In this document: in pieces, positions 1 through 7,640 of the stretch
How the letters are laid out: each line of letters starts with the position of its first letter
How positions within the stretch are numbered: position 1 is the first letter of the stretch
DNA from: Clostridia bacterium
GTDB lineage: Bacteria; Bacillota; Clostridia; Christensenellales; UBA1242
Assembly: GCA_016297915.1 (NCBI GenBank)
Contig: JAEDFU010000005.1
Location: 1-64,000 of the forward strand
DNA: 64,000 nucleotides
Direction: 5' to 3'
The notes under the pieces: generated by a model
Databases searched by the model: none
Seen by the model: the letters and a program-made list of their open reading frames with translations, nothing else
What the model was told of the DNA's origin: nothing
Translations under genes and position numbers: made by a program

Positions 1-1
1 T

Positions 2-139
2 TTCTTTGTTGGCGGTTTTATGACAATGTCAGGTGCAGGGTGGGGAGCATCACTTGGTTGGAGTTTTGAAATAACAAATATAACTACTGATGCAAGTGGT
101 AATGCAACAGCAACAATCAAACTTGTTAAAACTGCATAA
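2..139 (+). CDS. C-terminal end of an unknown protein (5' truncated)
   Basis: An open frame enters from the left edge and runs 45 codons to TAA at 137-139. The visible tail has many Gly, Ala and Thr residues and beta-prone stretches (for example WSFEITNITTDASGNATATI), which would fit the end of a secreted or surface protein, but no family is recognised. A strong hairpin terminator follows within five bases, which supports a real gene end. The function cannot be given from this fragment. Confidence 0.55.
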   Translation, partial: FFVGGFMTMSGAGWGASLGWSFEITNITTDASGNATATIKLVKTA

Positions 140-143
140 TAAG

Positions 144-175
144 AAAAATGACTTAACATTGGTTAAGTCATTTTT
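144..175 (+). terminator. Intrinsic terminator of the truncated gene
   Basis: A perfect 14 bp inverted repeat (AAAAATGACTTAAC and its complement) encloses a four-base ATTG loop and ends in TTTTT. It starts five bases after the stop codon of the left-edge gene. The A-tract on the other arm would let it work for both strands. Confidence 0.85.
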
Positions 176-230
176 ACTTTGTTGATTTAAGGGTTCTTTT
201 TTAAAGTTGCTTTTTAGGGGTGCATAACAC

Positions 231-608
231 AAAGGGACTATTTTTTGGCGCAGAGATCGGGTCGTCTATATGAGTGAAAGCGAATATATTTCGGAGCAAG
301 AGTGCTGGCACTCAAAGAAGCGACGAATACAGGTTCGAATAATTGCTGAAAGCAATTGTGTGCAAAGCACACGCCCAATCTCGGCAAATAAAAAAGTCCC
401 ACAAAGGGACTATTTTTTGGCGCAGAGATCGGATCGTCTATATGAGCGAGAGCGAATATATTTCGGAGCGAGAGTGCTGGCACTCAAAAGAAGCGACGAA
501 TACAGGTTCGAATAATTGCTGAAAGCAATTGTGTGCAAAGCACACGCCCAATCTCGGCAAATAAAAAAGTCCCACAAAGGGACTATTTTTTGGCGCAGAG
601 ATCGGGAT
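231..608. repeat. Tandem 172-173 bp repeats carrying the tRNA-Ser 3' end
   Basis: Two nearly identical units (231-402 and 403-575) are followed by a third partial copy that runs into the real tRNA gene. Each copy begins with AAAGGGACTATTTTTT, then TGGCGCAGAGATCGG, which is the complement of the CCA end, acceptor 3' strand and start of the T arm of the adjacent tRNA-Ser. The remainder of each unit holds three short perfect hairpins (GAGTGC/GCACTC, AATTGC/GCAATT, GTGTGC/GCACAC) and a GGTTCGAAT string that resembles a T loop. Small differences (for example one extra A in unit 2) show the copies have begun to diverge. Short open frames across them look spurious. Confidence 0.9.
563..590 (-). terminator. 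Terminator downstream of tRNA-Ser
   Basis: AGTCCC and GGGACT surround ACAAA, with six A on one side and six T on the other. Read on the minus strand it starts directly after the CCA end of the tRNA and ends in a T run. The same hairpin is repeated at 391-418; the copy near 231 lacks the GTCCC arm. Confidence 0.8.
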
Positions 609-678
609 TCGAACCCGAGGTACGCTTCCGTACACAGCCGTTCCAAGACTGCACGATCGACCACTCTGACATCTCTGC
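591..678 (-). tRNA. tRNA-Ser (anticodon GGA)
   Basis: On the minus strand the sequence folds as a type II (long variable arm) tRNA. The acceptor stem pairs GCAGAGA with TCTCTGC, the discriminator base is G and CCA is encoded. The anticodon stem CAGTC/GGCTG holds the loop TTGGAAC, giving anticodon GGA (UCC/UCU serine codons). The variable arm GTACG/CGTAC and the T arm TCGGG-TTCGAAT-CCCGA are intact. The long variable arm and discriminator G agree with serine identity. It has its own promoter and terminator. Confidence 0.97.
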
Positions 679-765
679 ATATAATATTGGATTTGGGGCT
701 AGTTGATTTTTTTGCGGTATCTCAGCATGGATAATATCAAATATTTTCTCAAAGTTTGCTTAGTT

Positions 766-794
766 ATTGTATAGTCTATTTGCAAAAATGTCAA
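766..794 (-). promoter_or_regulatory. Sigma-A-type promoter of tRNA-Ser
   Basis: On the minus strand TTGACA (789-794) and TACAAT (766-771) are separated by exactly 17 bases. It is the closest match to the vegetative consensus in this part of the window and points at the tRNA about 90 bases downstream. Confidence 0.85.
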
Positions 795-809
795 GTGTTT
801 ATTTTTATT

Positions 810-837
810 TTGTTTGTTTTAATTTTTGTGTTAAAAT
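810..837 (+). promoter_or_regulatory. Possible promoter of the ADP-ribosylglycohydrolase gene
   Basis: TAAAAT (832-837) is preceded by TGT, an extended -10 pattern, with a weak TTGTTT -35 at 810-815 and a 16 base spacer. The predicted start lies just before the ribosome binding site at 844-849. Confidence 0.45.
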
Positions 838-858
838 TTGGGTGGAAGGATGTTGCAT

Positions 859-1686
859 ATGAAAAGTATAATAGGTGCGGTGATTGGTGATGTTGTTGGC
901 TCTATTTATGAGACTTACGAATATCAAACCAAGCAAATTGATTTGAGTCATAGATTGAGTATTTTCAAAAAGGACAAAGATATTTTTGAAAGTGACATGA
1001 GTTTTACTGATGATAGTGTTTTGACCTGTGCTATAGCCGATGCGATATTGCATGGACAAACTTACGAGTCAAAATTGCGTGAATTTGGATTAAAGGAAGA
1101 AAACCTTGGGCTAGACATATATGGTCGCAGTAGATTTGGTGCAAATTTTTTGAAATGGCTACACGGTGGTGGCAACGATAGTTTTGGAAACGGTTGTGCA
1201 ATGCGTGTGTCTCCAATTGGCTACGCGTATGATTCTTTGGAAGAGACGCTGAAGCAAGCAGAGATTAGTTGCAAATGTACACATGATAATGTCGACGCTA
1301 TCAATATGACCAAAGCTGTTGTCGGTGCGATTTTCCTTGCTAGAAACAAAAAAGATAAAAACCAAATAAAAGAGTTTTGTCTTGAATATATCTCCACATT
1401 GGATTTTAATTTAGAGAAACTTCAAAAGACTTATTTGTTTGATGCAAGCGCGATAGGCTCAGTGCCACAAGCAATCTATTGTTTTTTGATAAGTACAGAC
1501 TTTGTTGATACGCTCAAAAACAGCATATCCATTGGTGGCGATAGTGATACAATTGCATGCATTGCATGCTCCATTGCTGGAGCTTACTTTGGAGTGCCTA
1601 ATAAATTGGCTCTTGAAGTGCAAAGATTTATACCTAGTGAATACATGAATATTATTAATGCTTTTGATGAAAAGTATTGCAAATAA
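859..1686 (+). CDS. ADP-ribosylglycohydrolase family protein
   Basis: This cytoplasmic 275-residue protein belongs to the DraG/ARH family, whose members remove ADP-ribose from proteins or small molecules using a two-metal (Mg or Mn) centre. Family marks are the N-terminal GAVIGDVVGS, the metal-binding FTDDS near residue 50, GNGCAMRVSPIG in the middle and the C-terminal GGDSDTIA with its metal-binding Asp residues. I chose ATG 859 because GGAAGG at 844-849 sits nine bases upstream; TTG 838 and ATG 850 are also in frame but lie before or against that site. No DraT-like transferase is next to it, so the substrate is unknown. Confidence 0.88.
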   Translation: MKSIIGAVIGDVVGSIYETYEYQTKQIDLSHRLSIFKKDKDIFESDMSFTDDSVLTCAIADAILHGQTYESKLREFGLKEENLGLDIYGRSRFGANFLKWLHGGGNDSFGNGCAMRVSPIGYAYDSLEETLKQAEISCKCTHDNVDAINMTKAVVGAIFLARNKKDKNQIKEFCLEYISTLDFNLEKLQKTYLFDASAIGSVPQAIYCFLISTDFVDTLKNSISIGGDSDTIACIACSIAGAYFGVPNKLALEVQRFIPSEYMNIINAFDEKYCK

Positions 1687-1752
1687 AGTAAATACTGGAG
1701 TTTAAAATTGTACAAATTGCAACTTGCAAAAATAATTATATTATTATTTAAA

Positions 1753-1792
1753 TTTGACAAATAGTTGTGTATTTATGTCAAAAAGTCACAAC
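1753..1792. promoter_or_regulatory. Interleaved inverted repeats upstream of the DUF2804 gene
   Basis: TTTGACA (1753-1759) is mirrored by TGTCAAA (1776-1782), and inside this GTTGTG (1764-1769) is mirrored by CACAAC (1787-1792). They lie about 50 bases before the next start codon in the 153 bp gap. This is the shape of an operator or leader structure, but no regulator can be named and no clear -10 box is seen with it. Confidence 0.35.
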
Positions 1793-1839
1793 ATAATGAC
1801 AATTATTAATATAGAACAAAAAATAATGGAGGAATGAAA

Positions 1840-2874
1840 ATGCAAAAGGAAATTGTTGAAAAGGGGAAATTGCTAGACGAAAAGGGGCATCTAATAGAGT
1901 GTGGTTATGCCAAAAGTTTAATTAAGGATTATGATAGAAAGGATATTAAGGCTTGCAAGCTTAGGATAAAAGAGTGGGATTATTATCTTATTTATAACGA
2001 TGAGTATGCTGTAGCTCTAACTATCGACGACAATTCTTATATGGGTCTCAATTCAATAAGTTTTATTGACTTCAAAAACGCTTGGGAAAAGACAGTGTCT
2101 CCTATGTCGTTTATGCCCAAAGGAAAGACAAACTTGCCAAGTTCAAGCACAAGCGGAAGCGTTAGTGTAGCTAACAAAAATTATAATATTTCATTTGAAA
2201 AATTTGATGACAAAAGAATTTTAAAAGCGAGTATGAAATCTTTTTTGAATGGCAAGGATATTAATCTTGAATTTGAACTCAGTGCTGATCCCAAAGATAG
2301 CATGGTCATAATTACTCCGTTCAAAGAAAAAAAGACAGCCTTTTATTACAACCAAAAGATTGTTGGGTTTAAGGCAAAAGGAACTGTCTCAATCGGTGAT
2401 GATAGATATATCTTTAATGAGAGCAATACTCGTGCAATACTTGATTGGGGTAGAGGTGTTTGGACTTACAAAAACACTTGGTACTGGGGTGCTGGTTGTG
2501 GAGTCGTAGACGGTCATGAGTTTGGATTTAATATAGGGTATGGTTTTGGAGACACAAGTAGTGCTTCCGAAAACATGCTATTTTATGACGGCGTTGCTCA
2601 CAAACTTGACAAGGTTACCTTTAATATTCCTAAGAACGCCAAGGGCAAAGACGACTATTTGTCTCAATGGACATTTACTTCAAACGACGGCAGGTTTGAG
2701 ATGACTTTTGATCCAATAATTGATAGACACGCCAATGCTAATGCCTTGATTATCTCGAGTAATCAGCATCAAGTATTTGGAAGATTTAATGGGACTGCAA
2801 CATTGGATAATGGTGAAAAGGTTGTACTCAAAGACTTTGTTGCCTTTGCCGAAAAAGTTAAAAATAAATGGTAA
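1840..2874 (+). CDS. DUF2804 family protein
   Basis: The 344-residue product resembles the DUF2804 family: the stretch RAILDWGRGVWTYKNTWYWG (about residues 208-227) and the following GHEFGFNIGYGFGD are the parts I recognise. The family is common in bacteria and has no settled biochemical role. No signal peptide or membrane segment is seen, so it should be cytoplasmic. GGAGG at 1828-1832 lies seven bases before ATG 1840; the ATG at 1834 is only one base from that site and is less likely. A bidirectional terminator follows. Confidence 0.75.
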   Translation: MQKEIVEKGKLLDEKGHLIECGYAKSLIKDYDRKDIKACKLRIKEWDYYLIYNDEYAVALTIDDNSYMGLNSISFIDFKNAWEKTVSPMSFMPKGKTNLPSSSTSGSVSVANKNYNISFEKFDDKRILKASMKSFLNGKDINLEFELSADPKDSMVIITPFKEKKTAFYYNQKIVGFKAKGTVSIGDDRYIFNESNTRAILDWGRGVWTYKNTWYWGAGCGVVDGHEFGFNIGYGFGDTSSASENMLFYDGVAHKLDKVTFNIPKNAKGKDDYLSQWTFTSNDGRFEMTFDPIIDRHANANALIISSNQHQVFGRFNGTATLDNGEKVVLKDFVAFAEKVKNKW

Positions 2875-2932
2875 AAAAACAAGCCTAAAAACTAAAATCT
2901 TTTTTGGATTAATAGTTTTAGGCTTGGTTTTT
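2874..2932. terminator. Bidirectional terminator between the DUF2804 gene and pncB
   Basis: CAAGCCTAAAAACTA (2880-2894) pairs with TAGTTTTAGGCTTG (2913-2926) with a single bulged A. A-rich and T-rich flanks lie on either side. It serves two convergent genes. Confidence 0.85.
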
Positions 2933-4368
2933 TAGTTAGAGTATTTGTTGAGCAGGTCTGATTTGAGTCTAGCAAGTTTGGGTGATAGATTAATAATATA
3001 AGTGTGAGGATAACTAAGTCTCAAAGCTTCGTCCCAGAGCAATGCTAGATTGTTTTTTACATTTTGTCTAGTCTCTTCGATTGTTGGAATCTTATATATT
3101 AATTTGCCACTCTCAATCATTTTGATTCTAATATCCTTGACCGAGTAGTTTTCTATTGATTTTTTTGTCCAAACATTTGTTGGATGTGTAAGAGTAATCT
3201 TGCCACTAGGCATCGGCTCGTCGTGGATAGAGATTATATCTGTTACAAATTTGCCACTTGTGTTGTCTATGATTCTATAAATCTTTTTGAAATCCGGATT
3301 GGTAATCTTTTCGATATTGTCCGAGATTTTTATTTTAGGTATAATTTTTCCGTCCCTTTCGGTTGCAACTAATTTGTACACTCCACCAAAGACCGGACAA
3401 CTTCTGGCAGTAATCATATTTTCGCCAACGCCAAAACTATCTATTGGAGCACCTTGCGAAAGTAGACTATCTATTATATTTTCGTCCAAACTATTGGAAA
3501 CTACAATCTTAGTATCTTTGAGACCTGCCTTGTCTAGCATAATTCTGGCAGTTTTGGATAAATACGCCAAGTCTCCGCTATCTATTCGTATGCCTTTGAG
3601 CGTTTTTCCCATAGGTTTTAGAATTTCTCTATCTACTCTGATTGCATTTGGGATACCTATACTTAGAGTATTGTATGTGTCAACAAGTAGCGTGCAATTA
3701 TCCGGAAAACTCTTGGCGTATGCGCAAAATGCCTCATATTCACTATCAAAACTTTGAACAAAACTATGAGCCATTGTTCCCAAAACTGGGATGCCGTGTT
3801 TTTTGCCAGTAATGGTGCAGGCAGTGCCAACCGCTCCTGCGATGTAAGCATCCAGCGCTCCGTCAACTGCGGCCTCATATCCTTGAGCTCTCCTTGTGCC
3901 AAATTCCATGACGGCTCTTCCTCTTGCAGCTCTTACAATTCGGTTTGCCTTGGTGGTAATAAGGCTTGACCTATTAAAGTATAGTAGCAGTGCGGTCTCA
4001 ACGAGTTGTGCCTCAAGTAGTGTTGATTTAATAGTAATAATTGGCTCATTTGGAAAGACTATTGTTCCATCTTCAACTGCCCACATATCCCCATTAAATC
4101 TAATATTTTTGAGTTTTGCCAAATACTCGTCGCTAAACATATTTAGACTCTTAAGATATTCGATATCGCTATCCTCAAAGTGAAATTGGAGTAAGTACTC
4201 GGTACACTTTTTGATTCCGTTTGCTATTACAAAACTACCGCCGTCAGGTATTTTTCGAAAGAATAAATCAAAGTACGCAATTGTATCACAAGTATTTGAA
4301 TCAAAATAACTTTGACCCATTGTTAGCTCATAAAAATCCATTAGTAAATTTTCAAATTTTGTATCCAT
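2932..4368 (-). CDS. pncB: Nicotinate phosphoribosyltransferase
   Basis: This enzyme joins nicotinate and PRPP to give nicotinate mononucleotide, the entry step of NAD salvage (Preiss-Handler route). The 478-residue length is normal for the clade. Recognisable parts are the N-terminal DFYELTMGQSYF, the central EFGTRRAQGYEAAVDGALDAY and GTMAHSFVQSF, and the IRIDSGDL phosphate-binding motif. AAAGGAAC lies just before ATG 4368. The gene is divergent from nadE, which performs the last step of the same pathway, and each has its own promoter in the shared 151 bp gap. Confidence 0.95.
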   Translation of the reverse strand: MDTKFENLLMDFYELTMGQSYFDSNTCDTIAYFDLFFRKIPDGGSFVIANGIKKCTEYLLQFHFEDSDIEYLKSLNMFSDEYLAKLKNIRFNGDMWAVEDGTIVFPNEPIITIKSTLLEAQLVETALLLYFNRSSLITTKANRIVRAARGRAVMEFGTRRAQGYEAAVDGALDAYIAGAVGTACTITGKKHGIPVLGTMAHSFVQSFDSEYEAFCAYAKSFPDNCTLLVDTYNTLSIGIPNAIRVDREILKPMGKTLKGIRIDSGDLAYLSKTARIMLDKAGLKDTKIVVSNSLDENIIDSLLSQGAPIDSFGVGENMITARSCPVFGGVYKLVATERDGKIIPKIKISDNIEKITNPDFKKIYRIIDNTSGKFVTDIISIHDEPMPSGKITLTHPTNVWTKKSIENYSVKDIRIKMIESGKLIYKIPTIEETRQNVKNNLALLWDEALRLSYPHTYIINLSPKLARLKSDLLNKYSN

Positions 4369-4387
4369 AAAAAAGTTCCTTTTTTTT

Positions 4388-4416
4388 ATTTAAACATGTA
4401 GGTTTTTGTTTGTCAA
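4388..4416 (-). promoter_or_regulatory. Promoter of pncB
   Basis: On the minus strand TTGACA (4411-4416) and TTAAAT (4388-4393) have a 17 base spacer. The site lies about 20 bases before the pncB start. Confidence 0.75.
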
Positions 4417-4433
4417 ACGAAATATTTAATTAT

Positions 4434-4462
4434 TTGACTAGACAAGTTATTTTTGGTATATT
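4434..4462 (+). promoter_or_regulatory. Promoter of nadE
   Basis: TTGACT (4434-4439) and TATATT (4457-4462) are spaced by 17 bases. It gives a leader of about 50 bases before nadE. It lies back to back with the pncB promoter, so one NAD-responsive repressor could in principle act on both, but no clear operator is seen. Confidence 0.78.
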
Positions 4463-4519
4463 ATTTGAAGATTATATAGTTTTCGAACTAATAAATTTGT
4501 TGTTGAAGGATGTTAACTA

Positions 4520-5278
4520 ATGGAAAAAACTGATGTTCAAAAAATTATATCTTGGATTAGAGATTATTTTGACAAAAATTCTTGGGCAAAAGGTGCTATT
4601 CTTGGCATGAGCGGAGGCAAAGATAGCCTAGTTGTTGCCAAACTTTGTGCAGAGGCGTTGGGCAAAGACCGTGTGCTTGGAATAATTATGCCCAATGGAA
4701 ATATGTTAGACATTGATGACGCTAACAAGTCCTGCAAGATTATTGGAATTGACTACAAAATTGTGGATATCTCTAGTGCATATAATGATATTCTGAATAT
4801 CTCAAGCCCAGTAATAAAAGAAAAGGGCGAAAGCGTAAATAGTGTTACAACAATAAATATTGCACCAAGAGTAAGAATGACTGTGTTATATTCTATCGGC
4901 GCAAGCCTTGATTATCTTGTTGCCAATACCTCCAACTTGAGTGAATTTGAAGTGGGCTACACGACCAAGTGGGGAGATAATGTTGGAGACTTTGCTCCAA
5001 TTGCAAATTTCACTAAGTCCGAAGTTTGTGAGATTGGGCTTATCTTGGGACTGCCAGAAAAACTAGTTCACAAAACGCCGAGCGATGGACTATCTGGCAT
5101 GTCTGATGAGCAAAAGCTGGGATTTTCGTACAATGAGTTGGATAAGTTTATAAGGACAGGATGTGTTGGGCTTAATCATGATAAAATTGTCAAAATGCAC
5201 AATAATTCTGAGCACAAAAGACAAGGCGTTTTGAGATACAAAAACACTTTGCCAAACCATTTTGACAAAAATTGTTAG
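4520..5278 (+). CDS. nadE: Ammonia-dependent NAD synthetase
   Basis: NadE adenylates and amidates nicotinate adenine dinucleotide to NAD in the cytoplasm. The protein (252 residues) has the ATP pyrophosphatase loop GMSGGKDS near residues 29-36 and the TSNLSEFEVGYTTKWGD and DGLSGMSDEQKLGFSY segments of the synthetase domain. There is no glutaminase domain, so it should use free ammonia or a separate amidotransferase. GAAGGA lies before ATG 4520. With pncB it makes a compact NAD salvage pair; the middle enzyme NadD is not in the window. Confidence 0.95.
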   Translation: MEKTDVQKIISWIRDYFDKNSWAKGAILGMSGGKDSLVVAKLCAEALGKDRVLGIIMPNGNMLDIDDANKSCKIIGIDYKIVDISSAYNDILNISSPVIKEKGESVNSVTTINIAPRVRMTVLYSIGASLDYLVANTSNLSEFEVGYTTKWGDNVGDFAPIANFTKSEVCEIGLILGLPEKLVHKTPSDGLSGMSDEQKLGFSYNELDKFIRTGCVGLNHDKIVKMHNNSEHKRQGVLRYKNTLPNHFDKNC

Positions 5279-5279
5279 T

Positions 5280-5319
5280 AAACTTATGTTTATCCTGCAA
5301 GTATTTTGCAAATAAGTTT
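5280..5319 (+). terminator. Hairpin after nadE (weak terminator candidate)
   Basis: AAACTTAT (5280-5287) pairs with ATAAGTTT (5312-5319), and inside it TGCAA pairs with TTGCA. The T run is short and the 3' arm overlaps the -35 box of lepB, so it could be a poor terminator or a structural element. Confidence 0.4.
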
Positions 5320-5346
5320 GTTTAAAAAATAGTTTTTTGATAATAT
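5318..5346 (+). promoter_or_regulatory. Promoter of the lepB-LRR operon
   Basis: TTGTTT (5318-5323), a 17 base spacer and TAATAT (5341-5346) preceded by TGA (extended -10). The predicted start lies about 20 bases before the TTG codon of lepB. Confidence 0.6.
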
Positions 5347-5370
5347 ATATAAATAAAAGAAGATAGTATA

Positions 5371-6078
5371 TTGGTTGCGAAAAAAAATTTTAAAATTAAC
5401 AAGTATAATCCATTCACAAAAATAGTCTGTAATTTTTTGGGAAACTTGTTTTTTGCTTATTGTGTAATTGCTGCTCTTGCACTGATATTATTTTCGAGCG
5501 TAACTATTGAGTGCGAGGTTATTGGGTCTTCGATGTATCCCACACTAAATAGCCAAAAGAGTTTGTCTAACGATATTGTATTTGTAAATGTTTATGACAA
5601 AGATTTTGATTACTTAGATATCGTGGTTGTCAAGACAGATACGGATAATATTATTAAGCGAGTTGTGGGTGTTGCTGGCGACAAAATAGACATTGTGCTT
5701 GCAGACGGAACTTATAAGCTCGAAAGGAATGGGGAAATAATTGACGAGAGTTATATCGAAGTCACTTCCAATCCAACTATTCCTAATGATGAGAGAAACG
5801 GAATGTTCATGACTTATAAGAGATTTCAACAACTCAAAAGCAGTCATTCGGAGCTATTTGATGATGACGACAAATTAGTCGTGGCAAAAGATAGCATATT
5901 TGTGCTTGGGGATAATAGGCGTGTAAGTTTGGATAGTTCGTTTTATGGAACTTTTGATATGCCCAAAGTTGTAGGAAAGGTCGAAAGAATCAAATACTCA
6001 AACGAGAGCAATTTTAGTTTTTATTATTATTACATTATAAATGGAGAATTTTTTAAAACACTTTCAAAGCTATTTTAA
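5371..6078 (+). CDS. lepB: Signal peptidase I
   Basis: This S26 serine protease cleaves signal peptides on the outer face of the membrane. The 235-residue protein has one N-terminal membrane segment (about residues 20-43). The catalytic Ser is in IGSSMYPTL (Ser54) and the general-base Lys in IIKRVVGVAGD (Lys96); the C-terminal VLGDNRRVSLDSS box is also present. TTG 5371 is the only workable start, with a weak AGAAG site eight bases before it. The next gene encodes a protein with a signal peptide, 23 bp downstream, which may be its dedicated substrate, but this is inference. Confidence 0.9.
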   Translation: MVAKKNFKINKYNPFTKIVCNFLGNLFFAYCVIAALALILFSSVTIECEVIGSSMYPTLNSQKSLSNDIVFVNVYDKDFDYLDIVVVKTDTDNIIKRVVGVAGDKIDIVLADGTYKLERNGEIIDESYIEVTSNPTIPNDERNGMFMTYKRFQQLKSSHSELFDDDDKLVVAKDSIFVLGDNRRVSLDSSFYGTFDMPKVVGKVERIKYSNESNFSFYYYYIINGEFFKTLSKLF

Positions 6079-6101
6079 CTAGCAAAAGATAAGGAGCTGT
6101 T

Positions 6102-7562
6102 ATGAAAAAAAATATATTAAAATTATTTGCCTTAGTTGCACTGATTTTCGGTGCTGTACTTTGTTCACATCAAGCGGATTTGTTTTTGCAAACAACGACT
6201 AATGACAAAAATATAGTAGTTTTGGCAGAAGAGCAAAATCCAGCCAGTCCAGATATTAACGAGGGCGAAAACACAGACGACGACATTGCAGCACTTAGAG
6301 AAAAGATTAAAAATGAGGTTAATGTCGGCTATCCAGTTAATTCGACTTCTGATATTGTCGATACAAGACTATATAGTGCTCTTCTTAAGATTGTCAAAGA
6401 CCGTATATTTGAAAAATATAACTATAATTATTCCGATCTTGATACACTATATAGCAAGACATTTGCAAGTACAGAGCTTGCAATTGAGTCAATAGAGATA
6501 AGAGACTGGGATATCAGTTCGCTTGCTGGTTTGGAAATTTTGTCTTTCACAAACTTAAAGTCACTTACAATAGTTGGCAATAATCTAGGGGAGTTAAAAG
6601 AGGATTTGTTTCAGCGTATGCCAGCCTTGGAAAATCTAAATTTTGCATGCAACAAAATTTCCAAAATAAACTTTAAATATGCTCCAAAATTAAAGAATGT
6701 TAATCTTAGTACAAATAATTTGACTGCTGTGGATTTGACTTACTTTGTTGGCACTGATTTGGATATTAATCTTGCTAATAATCAATTTTCTTCGATAAAA
6801 AACATTAGTTTGCCAACAAGAGTCAATAGTATTAAGCTAAATATTGTTGCTAACAACATAAGCGACTTGACTGATGAATATCTCAGTTACAGCAAATTAT
6901 CGCTAAATACTGGAGTTCAGGGAATTTCTGGAACTGACACAAAGTCGATAGATACATCCACAGCTCTTGATTTTTACAAAATCAATTTGGGTGGTGTTTA
7001 CATCAAAATATTCAAATCTGGTGTAGGAGATACCCTTGTTGATGAAATCAAAGACACAAATATTACAGACAAAAAGTTAAGCAAAAAGTTTGGCGTCGGT
7101 GAGTACTATGTAGAATACTACAATGCAGACGGAACTTTGAGTTATCAGAATAATAACGACGAAACTGCATATTTTAAGACTTACAAATTCAAAGTTATTC
7201 CAACCGCTTGCACTGCTAAGTTTGAATTCAAAGGCAAAATCTATGATAATTTTCCAAACAAAGTTACAGGCAAGGTTAAGGTAATTTTGTCTTGTGAAGA
7301 GGGTGGCGAAATTTATTATAAGGTTGGTGACAACGATTGGACTCAGGGAAACGAAATTATGTGCGACAAGGGTGGAAATTATGGGATAACCGCCAAGGTT
7401 GTAATTGACGGAATAGAGAGCGAACAAAAGAGTTTTTTGGTGAAAACATCTCTAAACCCAATTATTCCAGATATATTAATGTTAGTGCTTATTTTGATAT
7501 TTACTTTGGCATTATTTTTAATCATAGTGCCTCTTGTTAGCAAAAAATGGTTTAGAAAATAA
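6102..7562 (+). CDS. Leucine-rich-repeat surface protein with C-terminal membrane anchor
   Basis: The 486-residue protein begins with a signal peptide (MKKNILKLFALVALIFGAVL) and ends with a hydrophobic span (about residues 453-480) and a basic tail, so it should be anchored facing outward. Residues about 135-260 contain irregular leucine-rich repeats (LTIVGNNLGEL, LNFACNKISKI, VNLSTNNLTAV). A later part (GEIYYKVGDNDW) resembles a chitobiase-type beta-sandwich. There is no LPXTG motif. AAGGAG sits before the ATG. It is probably cotranscribed with lepB. The ligand or role is unknown; LRR surface proteins often mediate protein binding. Confidence 0.75.
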   Translation: MKKNILKLFALVALIFGAVLCSHQADLFLQTTTNDKNIVVLAEEQNPASPDINEGENTDDDIAALREKIKNEVNVGYPVNSTSDIVDTRLYSALLKIVKDRIFEKYNYNYSDLDTLYSKTFASTELAIESIEIRDWDISSLAGLEILSFTNLKSLTIVGNNLGELKEDLFQRMPALENLNFACNKISKINFKYAPKLKNVNLSTNNLTAVDLTYFVGTDLDINLANNQFSSIKNISLPTRVNSIKLNIVANNISDLTDEYLSYSKLSLNTGVQGISGTDTKSIDTSTALDFYKINLGGVYIKIFKSGVGDTLVDEIKDTNITDKKLSKKFGVGEYYVEYYNADGTLSYQNNNDETAYFKTYKFKVIPTACTAKFEFKGKIYDNFPNKVTGKVKVILSCEEGGEIYYKVGDNDWTQGNEIMCDKGGNYGITAKVVIDGIESEQKSFLVKTSLNPIIPDILMLVLILIFTLALFLIIVPLVSKKWFRK

Positions 7563-7583
7563 AAAATAAAACTACTTGGCTAC

Positions 7584-7612
7584 TTGAACTATTGGTTTAT
7601 TTTTGCTAAAAT
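7584..7612 (+). promoter_or_regulatory. Promoter of prfB
   Basis: TTGAAC (7584-7589) and TAAAAT (7607-7612) are 17 bases apart, and TGC precedes the -10 box (extended -10). The leader before ATG 7641 is about 20 bases. Confidence 0.8.
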
Positions 7613-7640
7613 AGCAAAAGTCAAAAAAGGAAATTAAATT

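Noticed and set aside
231..608. Tandem repeats as a CRISPR array
   Set aside because: Units are 172-173 bp and nearly identical throughout, with no short repeat/unique spacer pattern and no cas gene.
516..734. A 72-codon open frame on the plus strand across the tRNA region
   Set aside because: It is antisense to tRNA-Ser and reads the typical RDRDSNPR pattern that tRNA complements give; no ribosome binding site.
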